Shown here piece after piece: positions 35,896 to 44,385 of a DNA stretch of 64,000 nucleotides. The notes under the pieces are model-generated. The model ran no database searches and was not told where the DNA came from. It saw only the letters and a list, made by a program, of their open reading frames with translations. Every line of letters starts with the position of its first letter. Positions within the stretch are counted from its first letter, which is position 1. Origin of the DNA: Kitasatospora sp. GAS204B (lineage in GTDB: Bacteria; Actinomycetota; Actinomycetes; Streptomycetales; Streptomycetaceae); the NCBI RefSeq assembly GCF_029892155.1, contig NZ_JARZAG010000014.1, positions 145,510 to 209,509 on the forward strand, written 5' to 3'. Both the position numbers and the translations under genes were made by a program.

Positions 35896-36302
35896 CGCCC
35901 TCATGCCACCTGGTCGCTCGCGGACGGTGCTTTCGAAGGGATTTCGCGAGCACCCAGGCAACACGAACCGGGGCTTCGCACTGCTCAGGACCACCGCGGC
36001 GCTGCCCCCGGCTGCCGCATGTCCATTCTCGGCCGAAGGCCGTGGCTGCGGCAACGGACCGTGGGGAAGGCCGTACGGGGAGCCGCAGGTTCACCGATCC
36101 ACGGTTCTTCGCTGGCGAGCGCAGCTGCTGCGGTCTCTGACCGTCCAGCGGCGCGGGCCGGGGTTCCGGCGCCAGGGCGGGCCGCTGGCGGAAGGCGAGG
36201 TGGGCCGTCGCCGCAGCCCGCGCGCATGCGGCCGGTCGCACCGCGAGGCGCGGTTGATCGGTGTTGTGCCGGATGCCAGCAGGCCGCCCTGTACGGCGGG
36301 GA

Positions 36303-36893
36303 TCAGCGAGATAGCTGGGCGACGCGGGTGATCACTTGGGCGGTGCGGGCTGCCGCCTGCTCAGGAGCGGGGGTGCCCTGGACGATGTGGCTGATCGTCA
36401 GGCGGATCGCGGTGTCCGCTGCCAGGGAACGCGAGTGCGCGTCCATGGCGGGCCAGGCCTGGGCGAGGTAGGCGTCGAGCATGGTGGCGGCAGTATCGAG
36501 GAGGGGTTCAGGCCGGGTGGTGAGGTGGTCGAGCAGGTCGCGATCGCCCCTGTGTTCGACGCTGACGATGGCCTTGACGAGCGGATTGTCGGCGGCGTGC
36601 CGCAAGGCGTAGGAGATGGCCGCGTGCGCCGCGCTCTCGAGGTCCTCGCGGTGGGCGTCGAGTTGCTCCTGCACGCCCAGCAGGAAGCGTTCGGCCTCGC
36701 GCAGGATCAGGGCCTGCCCGAGGGCGTCCTTCGAGCCGAACTCGGTGTAGACGGTCTGCCGGCTCACTCCTGCGGCCGAGGCGGCGGCGGCCATCCGCAG
36801 CCCGCTCCAGCCGTCGGCCGATACGAGGTCATAGGCCGCGTCCAGCAGGCGTTCCCGGAGCAGGGAGCGAACGGTCTCACGGAAGCGGGTCAT
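36303..36893 (-). CDS. TetR-family regulator, divergent from alkB
   Basis: The 196-aa protein has an N-terminal helix-turn-helix: LLDAAYDLVSADGWSGLRMA then ASAAGVSRQTVYTEFGSKDA, typical of TetR. The remaining ~140 residues are helical and would bind the ligand and form the dimer. ATG 36893 is taken as start; ATG 36905 is an alternative. It is divergent from the alkB operon with about 150 bp between them, and a palindrome overlaps the alkB promoter (36991-37009), so it most likely represses alkB and responds to an alkyl ligand. Confidence 0.85.
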   Translation of the reverse strand: MTRFRETVRSLLRERLLDAAYDLVSADGWSGLRMAAAASAAGVSRQTVYTEFGSKDALGQALILREAERFLLGVQEQLDAHREDLESAAHAAISYALRHAADNPLVKAIVSVEHRGDRDLLDHLTTRPEPLLDTAATMLDAYLAQAWPAMDAHSRSLAADTAIRLTISHIVQGTPAPEQAAARTAQVITRVAQLSR

Positions 36894-36972
36894 TGGCGTC
36901 AGCATAGCGAATCCGCTGGTCCGCCCCACGAAGCGGGTCCGCAGTTGCCGCCTGCCGCAGCTCGCACAATGG

Positions 36973-37009
36973 TTGACATATACGGCCTGTGTGTCTAGTT
37001 TCTGGACAC
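36973..37009 (+). promoter_or_regulatory. alkB promoter with overlapping TetR-type operator
   Basis: TTGACA (36973-36978) and TAGTTT (36996-37001) are separated by 17 nt. The inverted repeat GTGTCTAG-TTT-CTGGACAC (36991-37009, 7 of 8 arm pairs) covers the -10 element, the usual place for a TetR repressor site. The alkB start is 37 nt downstream. Confidence 0.6.
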
Positions 37010-37046
37010 TCAATCTAATTTTGTCCATCCAGGTGAGAGGGAGAGC

Positions 37047-38213
37047 ATGGCAGCGGTGAGCATGGAGGCGCGGGCGTGGCGGTGGCATGACCGCAAGCGA
37101 TACCTGTGGCCGCTGGGTCTGGTGGTCCCGCTGTTCCCGTTCCTGGCGTGGGCCCTGGTGGATGCCACCGGGCTCGGCCTGTTCTGGTGGACAGGGGCGC
37201 TAGTCGTCTACGGGCTGTTCCCGCTGCTGGACCAGCTGTTCGGCAAGGATTCGCACAATCCTCCCGACAGCGTCCTGGCGTACCTGGAGCAGGACCGCTA
37301 TTACCGGTGGTGCACGTACCTCTTTCTGCCCCTGCAGTATGTCGGCCTCGTCGTGGCCTGCCGGCTGTGGAGCGCGGGAGGGCTGTCCCTGCTCGACAAG
37401 ACGGGGCTGGCCGTCACGGTCGGCATGGTCGCCGGCATCGGCATCAACACCGCGCACGAGCTGGGACACAAGAAGGACACCCTCGAGCGCTGGCTCTCGA
37501 AGATCGCTCTGGCTCAGAGCGGTTACGGCCACTTCTACATCGAGCACAACCGCGGCCACCATGTGCGGGTCGCCACCGCTGAGGATCCGGCCAGCTCCCG
37601 CCTGGGAGAGACGTTCTGGCGCTTCCTGCCCCGCACCGTCACAGGCAGCCTGCGCTCGGGCTGGCAGCTGGAGAGGGCGCGGCTGCAGCGGCTCGGCAAG
37701 CGGCCCTGGAGTCTGCGTAATGACGTGCTCAACGCCTGGGCCATGTCGCTGGCAGTGTTCGGCATCCTGGTCATCGTCTTCGGAGTTGCCGTCCTGCCCT
37801 TCCTGCTGCTGCAGGCGGTCATCGGCTTCTGCCTCCTGGAGGCGGTCAACTACCTGGAGCACTACGGCCTGCTGCGCCGCAAGACCACCAGTGGACGCGA
37901 CGAGCGCTGCACCCCCCAGCACAGTTGGAACAGCGACAACATCGCCTCCAACGTCTTCCTGTACCACCTCCAGCGGCACAGCGACCACCACGCGAACCCC
38001 ACCCGGCGTTACCAGGCGCTGCGCCACGATGAGCGGGCCCCGGAGCTGCCCTCGGGCTATGCCACCATGATCCTGCTCGCCTATCTCCCCCCGGTGTGGC
38101 GCCGTGTGATGGACCACCGGGTGCTGGCCCACTACGCCGGCGACGTGACCCAGGCGAACATCCAACCCGCCAGGCGCGCCGCGGTCCTTGCCCGCTACGG
38201 GGCCGCCCGATGA
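37047..38213 (+). CDS. alkB: AlkB-type alkane 1-monooxygenase (membrane di-iron hydroxylase)
   Basis: The 388-aa protein has about six hydrophobic segments and the eight-plus-one histidine pattern of AlkB: HELGHKKD, HNRGHHVRVAT, NYLEHYGLLRR and LQRHSDHHANPTRRY. It hydroxylates terminal methyl groups of medium or long alkyl chains using O2 and electrons from rubredoxin. ATG 37047 follows GAGAGGGAG. Its stop overlaps the rubredoxin start (ATGA). Lipid or alkane chains are plausible substrates; tailoring of the neighbouring lipid-derived product is possible but not shown. Confidence 0.92.
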   Translation: MAAVSMEARAWRWHDRKRYLWPLGLVVPLFPFLAWALVDATGLGLFWWTGALVVYGLFPLLDQLFGKDSHNPPDSVLAYLEQDRYYRWCTYLFLPLQYVGLVVACRLWSAGGLSLLDKTGLAVTVGMVAGIGINTAHELGHKKDTLERWLSKIALAQSGYGHFYIEHNRGHHVRVATAEDPASSRLGETFWRFLPRTVTGSLRSGWQLERARLQRLGKRPWSLRNDVLNAWAMSLAVFGILVIVFGVAVLPFLLLQAVIGFCLLEAVNYLEHYGLLRRKTTSGRDERCTPQHSWNSDNIASNVFLYHLQRHSDHHANPTRRYQALRHDERAPELPSGYATMILLAYLPPVWRRVMDHRVLAHYAGDVTQANIQPARRAAVLARYGAAR

Positions 38214-38377
38214 GTCGCTACCGCTGCCCGTGCTGCGAGTACGTCTACGATGAAGCCGTCGGCGCGCCCCGCGAGGGCTACCCGCCCGGCACCGCATGGA
38301 GCGCGCTGCCAAGTGACTGGGTGTGCCCCGACTGCGCGGTGCGGGAGAAGCCCGACTTCGCGCCCACACCGGACTGA
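38210..38377 (+). CDS. rubA1: rubredoxin
   Basis: The 55-aa protein has two CPxC knuckles, RCPCCEYVYDE and WVCPDCAVREK, which bind the single iron. It begins on the alkB stop (ATGA overlap), so it is translated with the hydroxylase it serves. In typical actinobacterial operons a second rubredoxin follows immediately; here it is 530 bp away behind a tnpB scrap. Confidence 0.92.
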   Translation: MSRYRCPCCEYVYDEAVGAPREGYPPGTAWSALPSDWVCPDCAVREKPDFAPTPD

Positions 38378-38404
38378 ACGCTTGCGCCAACCCGACGAAG
38401 CATG

Positions 38405-38830
38405 TCAGTCCGGGGCAGGCCCCAGGTTCACCCGGCGAGCACGCAATTTTCCGTCCGCGGGGAGCGATTTTTCGCTTATCTTCGCCAGCGTCAGCCGGCC
38501 GTCGCGCAAGCGGAACGCACTGGACGTGTACTCGGCGCAGTTGCGGGACTGCTTCCGGGACTTGAACGTCGGGCATGAAGCCTGCTTCGCCCAGAAGTTG
38601 GTGAACGCTTCCTGCACGTGCCGAAGCGTCTGCTGCAACGGGACCGACGACACCTCAGCGAGGTAGGACAGTTCCTCGGTCTTCTTCCACGCTGTCAGCA
38701 TCGCGCTGGTGGCGCTGCAGTTGACCCGATCCTGCCGCTGCTGCCACGCGGCAGTACGTGCCTCAATCGCCAGGTTGTACACCTTTTTTCCTCACGCAGC
38801 CCAGACGCCGGGCCGCCTTCACAGCGAACC
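38405..38830 (-). pseudogene. tnpB: N-terminal tnpB fragment inserted between two rubredoxin genes
   Basis: On the minus strand the frame from 38782 reads VYNLAIEARTAAWQQRQDRV, SAMLTAWKKTEELSYL, VPLQQTLRHVQEAFTNFWAK, TFKSRKQSRNCAEYTSSAF and RLRDGRLTLAKIS, the wedge/REC part of TnpB. Upstream, RLGCVRKK is in a neighbouring frame, with the shift falling in a run of six A (38783-38790). The RuvC half is missing; after LTLAKIS the sequence is unrelated. A small GC hairpin (38869-38888) lies at the outer side and may be an element end. Confidence 0.85.
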
Positions 38831-38868
38831 GACCTTCCCCCACCCCGCCACGCGGGAATCCAATCCCT

Positions 38869-38888
38869 CCCCGGCCCAAAGCCCGGGG
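38869..38888. repeat. GC hairpin, possible end of the tnpB element
   Basis: CCCCGG and CCGGGG enclose CCCAAAGC, flanked by ATCCCT and TTTCCCTGG. The arrangement is like the subterminal hairpins of IS200/IS605 ends. It lies 18 bp before the second rubredoxin start and could also affect its translation. Confidence 0.35.
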
Positions 38889-38906
38889 TTTCCCTGGAGG
38901 TAACCG

Positions 38907-39080
38907 ATGAAGAGCTGGCAGTGCCTGGTGTGCGGCTGGATCTACGACGAGGAACACGGCTGGCCCGAGGAGGGCATCGCAGCCGGCACCCGCTGGCAGG
39001 ACATCCCCGACGACTGGTCCTGCCCGGACTGCGGAGCTGCCAAGGCGGACTTCGAGATGATCGAGATCACCCGTGCCTGA
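38907..39080 (+). CDS. rubA2: rubredoxin (second copy)
   Basis: The 57-aa protein has CLVCGWIYDEEHGWPEEG and WSCPDCGAAKADFEMIEI, the complete iron site of electron-transferring rubredoxins. ATG 38907 follows CTGGAGG. Its stop overlaps the GTG of the reductase gene. Of the two rubredoxins this one has the sequence more usual for AlkG-2-type proteins that donate electrons to AlkB. Confidence 0.93.
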   Translation: MKSWQCLVCGWIYDEEHGWPEEGIAAGTRWQDIPDDWSCPDCGAAKADFEMIEITRA

Positions 39081-40260
39081 GCCGATGGTGGTGATCGGCA
39101 ACGGCATCGCCGGCTCCACCGCTGCCCTCACCCTGCGAGCCGAGGGGTATCGTGGCTCGATCGTGTTGATCGGCCAGGAGCCTGATGCCCCGTACCGCAG
39201 GCCGCCGCTGTCCAAGGGCTTCCTGCGCGGCGAGATGGCAGCACAGAGCTTGCGGTTGTACACATCGGACACCTGGACGCGGCTGGATATCAAGCTGCTT
39301 ACCTCGACCACTGTCGCCGCCATCGACACGCGGCGGCGCACCGTCGACCTCGGTACCCGCGCGCCGTTGCCCTACGACCGGCTGTTGCTGGCTACTGGGG
39401 CGTACCCCCGCCCGTGGCCCTCGGCGCACAGGTTGGCGGGCGTCCACACGCTGCGTACCCTGGGCCAAGCTCGTGCCCTGAGTAGGCAACTCACCCCGGG
39501 CGCCCGTCTCCTGGTGATCGGGGCCGGGATGATCGGCCTGGAGGTCGCCGCCTGTGCCCGTGTCCGGGACTGCCAGGTCACCGTCATCGAGGCGGCGCCG
39601 CACCCGCTGGCCCATCTTCTGCCCGCGGAGGTGTCCGCCCCTCTCACCGCGTTGCACCGCGCTCGAGGTGTGGGGCTGCACACCTTCGTTCATCTGCAGG
39701 ATCTGAGTGCGGGCGACAACGGCGTTCTGACCGCGACCGACCGGTCCGGGCGCAGTTGGGAGGCCGATGTTGTCGTGGTCGCAACCGGCACGCGTGCGAA
39801 CGCCGAGCTCGCCGGGGAAGCCGGGCTGGCCGTCGATGACGGCATCGTGGTGGATCGCTACTGCGCCACCAGCGAGCCGGGCATCTTCGCAGCCGGCGAT
39901 GTCACCAGTCAGCCCGATGCCCTCCTGGGCGGCCACCGCCGCATCGAGCAATGGGCCAACGCCCAGGAACACGGTGTCGTCGCGGCCCTCAACATGTTGG
40001 GCAAGCCGATGGCCCATGTGCCGCTGCCCTGGTGTTGGACCGATCAGTTCGGCACGAAAGTCCAGATCTGCGGATGGCCGCTGGCCGCCGACCGCACAAG
40101 GCTCAGTGGCGATGTCGACGCCCGAGACTTCACCGCGACCTTTCATCGCGAGGGGCTACTGATCGGCGCGGTCTGCTTCAACCGCCCTGCCCAGTTCCGC
40201 GATCTGCGCCACCAGATCACCCTCACGCTCCCCGCTGTGGACGGGGATGGCCCCGGGTGA
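39073..40260 (+). CDS. rubB: rubredoxin reductase (FAD-dependent NAD(P)H oxidoreductase)
   Basis: The 395-aa flavoprotein has VVIGNGIAGSTAALTL (FAD-binding GxGxxG, residues 6-21), YDRLLLATGAYPR, a second nucleotide site LLVIGAGMIGLEVAACA (residues ~147-163) and the FAD motif GIFAAGDVTSQP. It matches ferredoxin/rubredoxin reductases. GTG 39073 overlaps the rubredoxin stop. It passes electrons from NAD(P)H to rubredoxin and so to AlkB, completing the three-component system. Confidence 0.9.
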   Translation: MPEPMVVIGNGIAGSTAALTLRAEGYRGSIVLIGQEPDAPYRRPPLSKGFLRGEMAAQSLRLYTSDTWTRLDIKLLTSTTVAAIDTRRRTVDLGTRAPLPYDRLLLATGAYPRPWPSAHRLAGVHTLRTLGQARALSRQLTPGARLLVIGAGMIGLEVAACARVRDCQVTVIEAAPHPLAHLLPAEVSAPLTALHRARGVGLHTFVHLQDLSAGDNGVLTATDRSGRSWEADVVVVATGTRANAELAGEAGLAVDDGIVVDRYCATSEPGIFAAGDVTSQPDALLGGHRRIEQWANAQEHGVVAALNMLGKPMAHVPLPWCWTDQFGTKVQICGWPLAADRTRLSGDVDARDFTATFHREGLLIGAVCFNRPAQFRDLRHQITLTLPAVDGDGPG

Positions 40261-40355
40261 ACCGGCGGCCTTGCAGTGCTGTTTGACGGTCGGCGGCCGA
40301 GCCCGTGCTTCACGCCCAGGATCTGGGAGGTGTCTTCCTGCGCCTGTTTGCGGTG

Positions 40356-42761
40356 TCATTCGGCCCCAGGGTCGCGACCGTCCGCCGTAGGGACGCCGAT
40401 GGGCGGGCCGGGCTGTGCCCGGCGGCGGGCCGGTTCGCGCCCGGCGGGCTGCTCGGCGCGTTCGCCCGGACTCACGCTCAGGGCCGGGAAGCTCTGCGGC
40501 TGCCCGCGCTTGACCAGCACCTCCCTCCCCTCGTGCAGCAGCCGCACTCCCTCACCCTCACGCACGGTGTAGGTGACCTCCTCACGGCCGATGTCGACCC
40601 TGATCAGGCTGTTCCGCACGCGCAGGCTGAACGCCAGGCGGGTCAGCCCGGCGGGCAGCAGTGGCCGCAGTGCCAACGCCTGTCCGTAGTCGCGCAATCC
40701 GCCGAAGCCCGCCACCAGCGCGAGGCAGGCACCGGCCAGCGAGGCCATGTGCAGGCCGTCGCGGGTGTTGCCGCCCAGGTCGTGCAGGTCCATCAGGGCG
40801 GCCTCGGCGGTGTAGTCGTAGGCCAGGTCGAGCTGGCCCACCTCGGCCGCCATCACGGCCTGGGCACAGGCTGAGAGCGAGGAGTCACGTACCGTCAGGC
40901 GCTCGTAGTAGGCGAAGTTGCGGGCCTTCTGCTCGGGCGTGAAGGCGTCGCCGCGGAACAGCATGGCGAGCACCAGGTCGGCCTGCTTGACCACCTGCTT
41001 GCGGTACAGGTCGAAGTACGGGTAGTGCAGCAGCAGCGGGTACTTCTCCTGCGGGGTGTTCTCGAAGTCCCAGACCTGGTGGTCGGTGAAGCCGTCCGCC
41101 TGGGGGTGGACGCCGAGCTTCTCGTCGTACGGGATGTGCATCGCCTTGGCCGCGTCGCGCCAGGCGGCCATCTCCTCGGTGTCCACCCCCAGGGCGGCGG
41201 CCTCCAGCTGGTGTCCCTGGGCGCACTCGGCCGCGGCGCGCAGGTTGGCCTGGGCCATCAGGTTGGTGAAGACGTTGTTGTCGGCGATGGCGCTGTACTC
41301 GTCGGGCCCGGTGACGCCCTCGATCCGGAAACGGCCCTGCGCGTCGTGGTGGCCGAGCGAGCGCCACATCCGAGCGGTCTCGACCAGCAGCTCCAGGCCG
41401 TAGCCGCGCTCGAACTCCACGTCCCCGGTGACCCGGACGTAGCGGACCACGGCGACCGCGATATCCGCTCCTATGTGGAAGGCCGCGGTGCCGGCCGGCC
41501 AGTACCCGGAGCACTCCTCGCCGTGGATCGTTCGCCATGGGAACACCGCGCCGGCCAGGCCCAGTTGGGCGGCCCGCTCGCGGGCCAGCGGCAGCGTGCT
41601 GTGCCGCCAGCGCAGCGCCTGGGCCACCGCCGCGGGTAGGCAGTAGGTGAGTACCGGCAGCACGAAGGCCTCGGTGTCCCAGAAACTGTGCCCGTCGTAG
41701 CCGGGGCCGGTCAGCCCCTTGGCGGGGATCGCCCGCTCCTCGATCCTGGCGCTGGCCTGCAGCAGGTGGAAGAGCGCGAACCGGACCGCCTGCTGGAGTT
41801 CGACGTCACCGTCGATCTCGATGTCGCTGGAGTCCCAGAAGTCGCCCAGGAACTCCTTCTGCTCGGCCACCAGGCCGTCCCAGCCGGAGTAGCGGGCGGC
41901 GGTGATCGCCGCCTCCACCTGGTCGCGCACGGCCGGCAGCGAGCGGGTGGCCGACCAGCCGTAGCCGATGAACTTGGTGACCCGCAGCCGCTGGCCGGGC
42001 CGCAGCACCGTGGTGGCGCTGACCCTGGCCTGGTCGCGCCGGGCCTCGGAGGTGACACTCACGCCCTTGGGGCCCTCGATGAGGTGGTCCATGCCGGCCG
42101 CGATCCGCAGGCCGCTGAAGCGGGTGCGGTGCACCAGGGTGGCGTTGGTGCCGTGCGCGTGGTGCGCCTCGGCGACCAGCGGCGCCTCGAACACGGCGGC
42201 CGCCCGCGGATCGCTGCTGCCCTCGGGGAGTTGCTCGTTGGCGACCAGCTCGGACTGGACCACGATCCGGACCGGACCGTCGACCGCCTCGACCTCGTAC
42301 TGCACCGCGGCGATCGCCCGCTGGGTGAGCGAGACCAGCCGGGCCGAATGGATCTTGACGGTCCGCCCCGCTGGCGAGGTCCACTCGGCCTCGCGCCGCA
42401 GCACGCCCTCGCGGAAGTCCAGCGAGCGGCGGTGGCCGCGCAGTTCGCCGTACCGCAGGTCAAACGGCTCGTCGTCGACCAGCAGCCGGATCAGCTTGCC
42501 GTTGGTGACGTTGATGACGCTCTGCCCGGACTCCGGATAGCCGTAGCCGCCCTCCGGGTAGGGCAGCGGGCGCAGCTCGAAGACACCGTTGAGATAGGTG
42601 CCGGGCAGGCCGTGCGGCTCGCCCTCGTCCAGGTTGGCGCGCAGGCCGATGTGGCCGTTGGAGAGTGCGAAGACGGATTCCGCATGGGCCAGCCCGAGCG
42701 GTTCCAGGCCGTGCTCGACCATCGCCCAGGGATCGAAGCTGAAGGCGTTCGCTGCGCTCAC
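40356..42761 (-). CDS. GH65-family glycoside phosphorylase/hydrolase
   Basis: The 801-aa protein starts at GTG 42761 after GAAGGAGA; the longer open frame upstream is not supported. GH65 signatures are present: SNGHIGLRANLDEG near the N-terminus, GYDGHSFWDTEAFVLPVL, IHGEECSGYWPAGTAAFHI, the catalytic acid Glu in EGVTGPDEYS, and KQADLVLAMLF. The C-terminal beta domain ends with a Pro/Arg tail. The family phosphorolyses or hydrolyses alpha-glucosides such as trehalose, maltose or kojibiose; the substrate cannot be told by eye. No partner beta-phosphoglucomutase gene is adjacent. It is divergent from the epimerase gene. Confidence 0.9.
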   Translation of the reverse strand: MSAANAFSFDPWAMVEHGLEPLGLAHAESVFALSNGHIGLRANLDEGEPHGLPGTYLNGVFELRPLPYPEGGYGYPESGQSVINVTNGKLIRLLVDDEPFDLRYGELRGHRRSLDFREGVLRREAEWTSPAGRTVKIHSARLVSLTQRAIAAVQYEVEAVDGPVRIVVQSELVANEQLPEGSSDPRAAAVFEAPLVAEAHHAHGTNATLVHRTRFSGLRIAAGMDHLIEGPKGVSVTSEARRDQARVSATTVLRPGQRLRVTKFIGYGWSATRSLPAVRDQVEAAITAARYSGWDGLVAEQKEFLGDFWDSSDIEIDGDVELQQAVRFALFHLLQASARIEERAIPAKGLTGPGYDGHSFWDTEAFVLPVLTYCLPAAVAQALRWRHSTLPLARERAAQLGLAGAVFPWRTIHGEECSGYWPAGTAAFHIGADIAVAVVRYVRVTGDVEFERGYGLELLVETARMWRSLGHHDAQGRFRIEGVTGPDEYSAIADNNVFTNLMAQANLRAAAECAQGHQLEAAALGVDTEEMAAWRDAAKAMHIPYDEKLGVHPQADGFTDHQVWDFENTPQEKYPLLLHYPYFDLYRKQVVKQADLVLAMLFRGDAFTPEQKARNFAYYERLTVRDSSLSACAQAVMAAEVGQLDLAYDYTAEAALMDLHDLGGNTRDGLHMASLAGACLALVAGFGGLRDYGQALALRPLLPAGLTRLAFSLRVRNSLIRVDIGREEVTYTVREGEGVRLLHEGREVLVKRGQPQSFPALSVSPGERAEQPAGREPARRRAQPGPPIGVPTADGRDPGAE

Positions 42762-43116
42762 TCGGATTCTCCTTCGTCGGCTGGGGGTCGCAGGCAGGGC
42801 AGCAGAGGCGCCGCCCGTCACGAGAGCCTGGCCGGGAGGCGAAGCCGCGGCACGCGGCCGGCTCCAAGGACAAGACGGCGTGGGCGGTGCGTTCATGACG
42901 GCGCGCAGAGTGCACCCCAGGGGCCCTGCCCGTGTGCCGACGGGGCAGCACCGCATCCGGCCGTACCTCCTTTCACCGGTTCGGAGGCGGTGCCCGCTCC
43001 CGTCTGGCCCAGCGGACAGCCCTCGGATCGTCATGACCAGCCTCGGGTGGGCTCCCTCCGGTGTAGGCAAGCTGATGTGGCTTGATCCAGGCCGTCGCTA
43101 CACTTCAGAGGGAGCC

Positions 43117-44220
43117 ATGCAGACCGGTTCAGTGGCAGTAGTTCTCGGCACCCGCCCGGAGATCATCAAGCTGGCTCATGTGATCCGGATCCTGGGTCCG
43201 CTGGCCCACGTCATCTACACGGGCCAGCACTACGACCGGACGCTGTCGGGGGCGTTCTTCGACACCTTCAAGCTCAACAATCCTGACAAGAGCATCCTTG
43301 GCGTGGGCGGTGCCTCGCGCGGTACCCAGGTCTCTGCCATCGTCAAGGAGCTGACCGCCATGTTCACGCGCCGCGCCCCGTCGGTCGTCGTCGTCCAGGG
43401 CGACACCAACAGCACCCTGGGCGGGGCCCTGGCGGCCGAGTGCAGCGGAGTGCCGGTGGTCCATGTCGAGGCGGGTCTGCGGTCCTTCGACCGGTCGATG
43501 CCCGAGGAGATCAACCGGCGGCTGGTGGGGTCGGTGGCCGCACTGCACTGCGTGCCGACCCCGGGCAACCGTCGCAACCTGCTCGCCGAGGGCGTCTCGG
43601 ACCGCCTAATCCAGCGGACCGGGAACACCGTTGTGGAGGCCACACTCGAGTCGAGACCAAGTGCCGAAATGGCGCGCAGGCTGCTGGGGCGCTACGAACT
43701 GGCCGACGACGGCTATGTGCTGGCCACGATCCACCGGCCCGAGAACACCGACGACCCCCAGCGGCTCGCCGCGCTCCTGGAGTCGCTGCACTCCCTGAAA
43801 CTGCCCGTCGTCTTCCCGGTCCACCCTCGCACCCAGGCGGCCGTACGGCGCCACAAACTGACCAAGCTGACGAACGGCCTGCGCCTGCTGCCGCCCCTGG
43901 ATCATCCGCGCTTCCTCGCGCTGGCCGCTCACGCCCGGCTGCTGGTGTCCGACTCCGGAGGAGTGCAGGAGGAGGTGACCGTGCTGAAGAAGCCCCTGGT
44001 GGTGGTTCGCAACTCCACCGAGCGCCAGGAAGCGGTCGACGCCGGGTTCGCCGTCGTGGTCCAGCCCGGACGGCAACTGCACGACGCGGCCTGCGCCATG
44101 ATCGACGACGATGGACTGGCGCGCCGCCTGGCCGATACCCCCTCCCCGTTCGGCGACGGGCTCGCGAGCACCCGCATCGCCACCGCGGTGTGCGCGCTGG
44201 CCAGCACCGGCGTCCGCTGA
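43117..44220 (+). CDS. wecB: UDP-N-acetylglucosamine 2-epimerase (non-hydrolysing)
   Basis: The 367-aa enzyme has the family landmarks: VVLGTRPEIIKLAHVIR, YTGQHYD, VVQGDTNSTLGGALAA, HVEAGLRSFDRSMPEEINRR, ATIHRPENTD, FPVHPRT and SDSGGVQEE. It interconverts UDP-GlcNAc and UDP-ManNAc for cell-wall or exopolysaccharide sugars. ATG 43117 follows CAGAGGGAG. No glycosyltransferase is adjacent; the nearest surface-polymer gene in the window is the Stealth protein at 8.6 kb. Confidence 0.92.
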   Translation: MQTGSVAVVLGTRPEIIKLAHVIRILGPLAHVIYTGQHYDRTLSGAFFDTFKLNNPDKSILGVGGASRGTQVSAIVKELTAMFTRRAPSVVVVQGDTNSTLGGALAAECSGVPVVHVEAGLRSFDRSMPEEINRRLVGSVAALHCVPTPGNRRNLLAEGVSDRLIQRTGNTVVEATLESRPSAEMARRLLGRYELADDGYVLATIHRPENTDDPQRLAALLESLHSLKLPVVFPVHPRTQAAVRRHKLTKLTNGLRLLPPLDHPRFLALAAHARLLVSDSGGVQEEVTVLKKPLVVVRNSTERQEAVDAGFAVVVQPGRQLHDAACAMIDDDGLARRLADTPSPFGDGLASTRIATAVCALASTGVR

Positions 44221-44385
44221 ACAAGGGCGGGCCCGCCGAACGGCCCGCTTCCCGACGGCGTGCACAGTGCTGTCGGTGCTTGCCCCGCTCCGGGAGACCC
44301 GATCAGGCAGGAGCATGAAAGAACAGCAGTCCCGTGCGCGTGAACGCATCCAAGCGTTCCGTCCAGCATCGATGGAGGTCAGACG

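Noticed and set aside
37047..38213. Calling the 37-kb gene a fatty acid desaturase rather than AlkB
   Set aside because: Histidine pattern HELGHKKD/HNRGHHVRVAT/NYLEHYG plus linked rubredoxins and reductase fit AlkB specifically.
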